Origin: Sulfuritalea sp.
Lineage (GTDB): Bacteria > Pseudomonadota > Gammaproteobacteria > Burkholderiales > Rhodocyclaceae
Length of the DNA: 7,300 bases
Direction: 5' to 3'
NCBI GenBank assembly: GCA_021738105.1
Contig: JAIPCS010000173.1
Location: forward strand, 1-7,300
Notes under the pieces: model-generated
The model's input: the letters and a program-made list of their open reading frames with translations, nothing else
Databases searched by the model: none
Told to the model about the DNA's origin: nothing
Program-made: the position numbers and the translations under genes
Part shown: positions 6,133 through 7,300 of the stretch, piece by piece
Layout of the letters: each line of letters begins with the position of its first letter
How positions within the stretch are numbered: position 1 is the first letter of the stretch

Positions 6133-6821
6133 TACTTCGCACCGCCACGCGCTAGTCGCTCGGCCGTGGTCAGTGCCACCTTGTCACGTACATAGATCGG
6201 TTGAGCCTGTGCCGCCTCACCGCCCACTCCACGAGCAAAGAGTGGTGCGGCCAGGCGCAGCACGGCGACCGCCGTGGGAACCGCGCCGGAACGTACGCCG
6301 ACCAAATCGGGCTTTTGCGCACGGAGTGCTTCGCCATAACTGTCAAATCCATCGCCGACACCCCAGCCGCCGGTAAAACTCGGCGCTGGTGACACGGAGG
6401 GCGGCAGGCAGGTCGCCGTCATGAGCGACGAAACGTTCTCGCCTTCGACGCGAAAGGCCGCGCCATAGACTTCGTTCATACGCGCATCGAGGCAGACCCA
6501 GACGTCGCCATCGCCTGACTCTAGCGCGAGCGCCTCCAGTGTCGACACCGGCATCACCGGAATATCGAGGCCGTAGGCCAGACCCTGCGCCACGCCACAC
6601 GCCAGACGCAAACCGGTAAATCCTCCCGGTCCTGCGCCAAACGCGATGCCATCGATCTGCGATAATCCGGCGCCCGCCTCGGCCAGCAATTCATGCACCC
6701 AGGGCAGAAGATGCTCCGAGCCGCCGTTGGCGATTTGCGCCGATCGGCCGATAGTTTCACCGTCCTGCCACAAGGCGGCAGACAAATGACGCGTGGCAGT
6801 TTCGAAACCCAGTAGCCGCAT
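6132..6821 (-). CDS. tsaB: tRNA t6A biosynthesis protein TsaB (YeaZ)
   Basis: TsaB is the non-catalytic partner of TsaD in the complex (with TsaE) that transfers the threonylcarbamoyl group made by TsaC to A37 of ANN-decoding tRNAs in the cytoplasm. The 229-residue protein has the expected length and an ASKHA fold: N-terminal LLGFETATRHLSAAL (3-17), SEHLLPWVHELL (35-46), the signature GAGPGGFTGLRLACGVAQGLA (62-82, central GPGGFTGLR), PVSTLEALAL (91-100), DARMNEVYGAAF (112-123), and the C-terminal PIYVRDKVALT (208-218). Residues 138-160 are a Pro/Gly/Ser-rich loop, a variable region in the family. The ATG at 6821 gives the correct N-terminus; its ribosome binding site is weak. The gene begins 25 nt after the upstream slipin-like gene and its TAG overlaps the rimI GTG by one base, the usual tsaB-rimI pairing in beta- and gammaproteobacteria. 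Confidence 0.94.
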   Translation of the reverse strand: MRLLGFETATRHLSAALWQDGETIGRSAQIANGGSEHLLPWVHELLAEAGAGLSQIDGIAFGAGPGGFTGLRLACGVAQGLAYGLDIPVMPVSTLEALALESGDGDVWVCLDARMNEVYGAAFRVEGENVSSLMTATCLPPSVSPAPSFTGGWGVGDGFDSYGEALRAQKPDLVGVRSGAVPTAVAVLRLAAPLFARGVGGEAAQAQPIYVRDKVALTTAERLARGGAK

Positions 6822-6846
6822 TGTTCAGGCCGCCCGCCTCACAGCC

Positions 6847-7300
6847 TTATTTGCGGCTTCCTAGGATTCCGCGCAGGGTTTCCTGGATGTCCGCCGGGAT
6901 CAGTACCGTCTTGGCGTTGTCCGACTTCGCCAGGTTGCCGATGGCGTGAATGTATTTCTCACCCAGCATGTAGCGCATCGGCGCATCTTCGGTCCCGATT
7001 CCCGCCGCTACGCGGCGGATTGCCTCAGCCGAGGCATCGGCCAGGGTGATCTGTGCTTCGGCCTGCAAACGTGCTGCCTGCAGCTGCGCTTCGGCATTCA
7101 GAATAGTCGACTGCTTGGTGCCTTCCGCCTTGGTCACCATGGCCTTGCGCTCACGCTCGGCACTGGCCTGCGCTTCCATCGCCTTCTGCATCGAATCGGA
7201 AGGATTGATGTCCTGGATCTCGACCGACTTTACCGTCAAACCCCAGTCGATGGCCTCATCGGCGACGCCTTCGCGCAAACGGGCCTTGATCTTGTCACGG
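6847..7300 (-). CDS. SPFH/band 7 (slipin, stomatin-like) membrane protein, C-terminal part
   Basis: The gene is cut by the right edge; 150 codons are visible. They begin with RDKIKARLREGVADEAIDWG, the end of the SPFH (band 7) domain, and continue with LTVKSVEIQDINPSDSMQKA, the conserved junction in stomatin/slipin and QmcA-type proteins. A long Ala/Glu/Gln-rich coiled-coil follows (MEAQASAERERKAMVTKAEG onward, including AEAQLQAARLQAEAQ). The C-terminal part has MRYMLGEKYIHAIGNLA and KTVLIPADIQETLRGILGSRK. Such proteins are anchored by an N-terminal membrane segment (outside the window), form large oligomeric rings, and often pair with an NfeD-like protein or an FtsH-type protease. The partner is not visible. 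Reading is open through the edge, so the true start is not in the window; the TTG at 7278 is not a credible start. It may be the first gene of the tsaB chain or a separate unit. Confidence 0.9.
   Translation of the reverse strand, partial: RDKIKARLREGVADEAIDWGLTVKSVEIQDINPSDSMQKAMEAQASAERERKAMVTKAEGTKQSTILNAEAQLQAARLQAEAQITLADASAEAIRRVAAGIGTEDAPMRYMLGEKYIHAIGNLAKSDNAKTVLIPADIQETLRGILGSRK

Noticed and set aside
6822..6846. GC-rich 25-nt gap between the slipin-like gene and tsaB considered as a terminator
   Set aside because: The best stem (AGGC/GCCT) is 4 bp and no T-run follows; it looks like a short intra-operon spacer.

Overview
The window is an ordinary, gene-dense stretch of a Gram-negative bacterial chromosome, most likely a betaproteobacterium. 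This rests on the gene neighbourhood (a tsaB-rimI-uracil-DNA glycosylase chain; alr next to radA and lplT), on the N-terminal extension of the family 4 uracil-DNA glycosylase, on an NTGMNRLG-type alanine racemase, and on moderately GC-rich coding. Genus cannot be set from this sequence. No mobile element, CRISPR array, tRNA or rRNA gene was seen.

Left block (1-2213, all minus strand): a LysR-type regulator gene is followed after 7 nt by alr (alanine racemase), and alr after 9 nt by the first 63 codons of radA (DNA repair ATPase), which runs off the left edge. The three probably form one transcription unit. Middle (2214-3952): a 210-bp divergent intergenic region separates the regulator from lplT, a plus-strand lysophospholipid transporter gene. 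Downstream of lplT is a short plus-strand open frame (3701-3952) that reads like a small secreted protein but has no usual start codon.

Right block (3975-7300, all minus strand): a slipin/stomatin-like membrane protein gene (cut by the right edge), then tsaB (tRNA t6A synthesis), rimI (ribosomal protein S18 acetylation), a family 4 uracil-DNA glycosylase gene and a cation diffusion facilitator gene. The last four are linked by 1-nt, 4-nt and 1-nt overlaps (TAGTG, ATGA, TAATG), a pattern that suggests one translationally coupled operon joining translation fidelity, base-excision repair and metal efflux.

The themes are housekeeping: peptidoglycan precursor supply (Alr), phospholipid recycling (LplT), genome maintenance (RadA, uracil-DNA glycosylase) and translation accuracy (TsaB, RimI). 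I found no convincing new multi-gene system. The points most worth a second look are the start-less small reading frame after lplT, the LysR gene wedged between lplT and alr, and the atypical TM5 metal site of the cation transporter.
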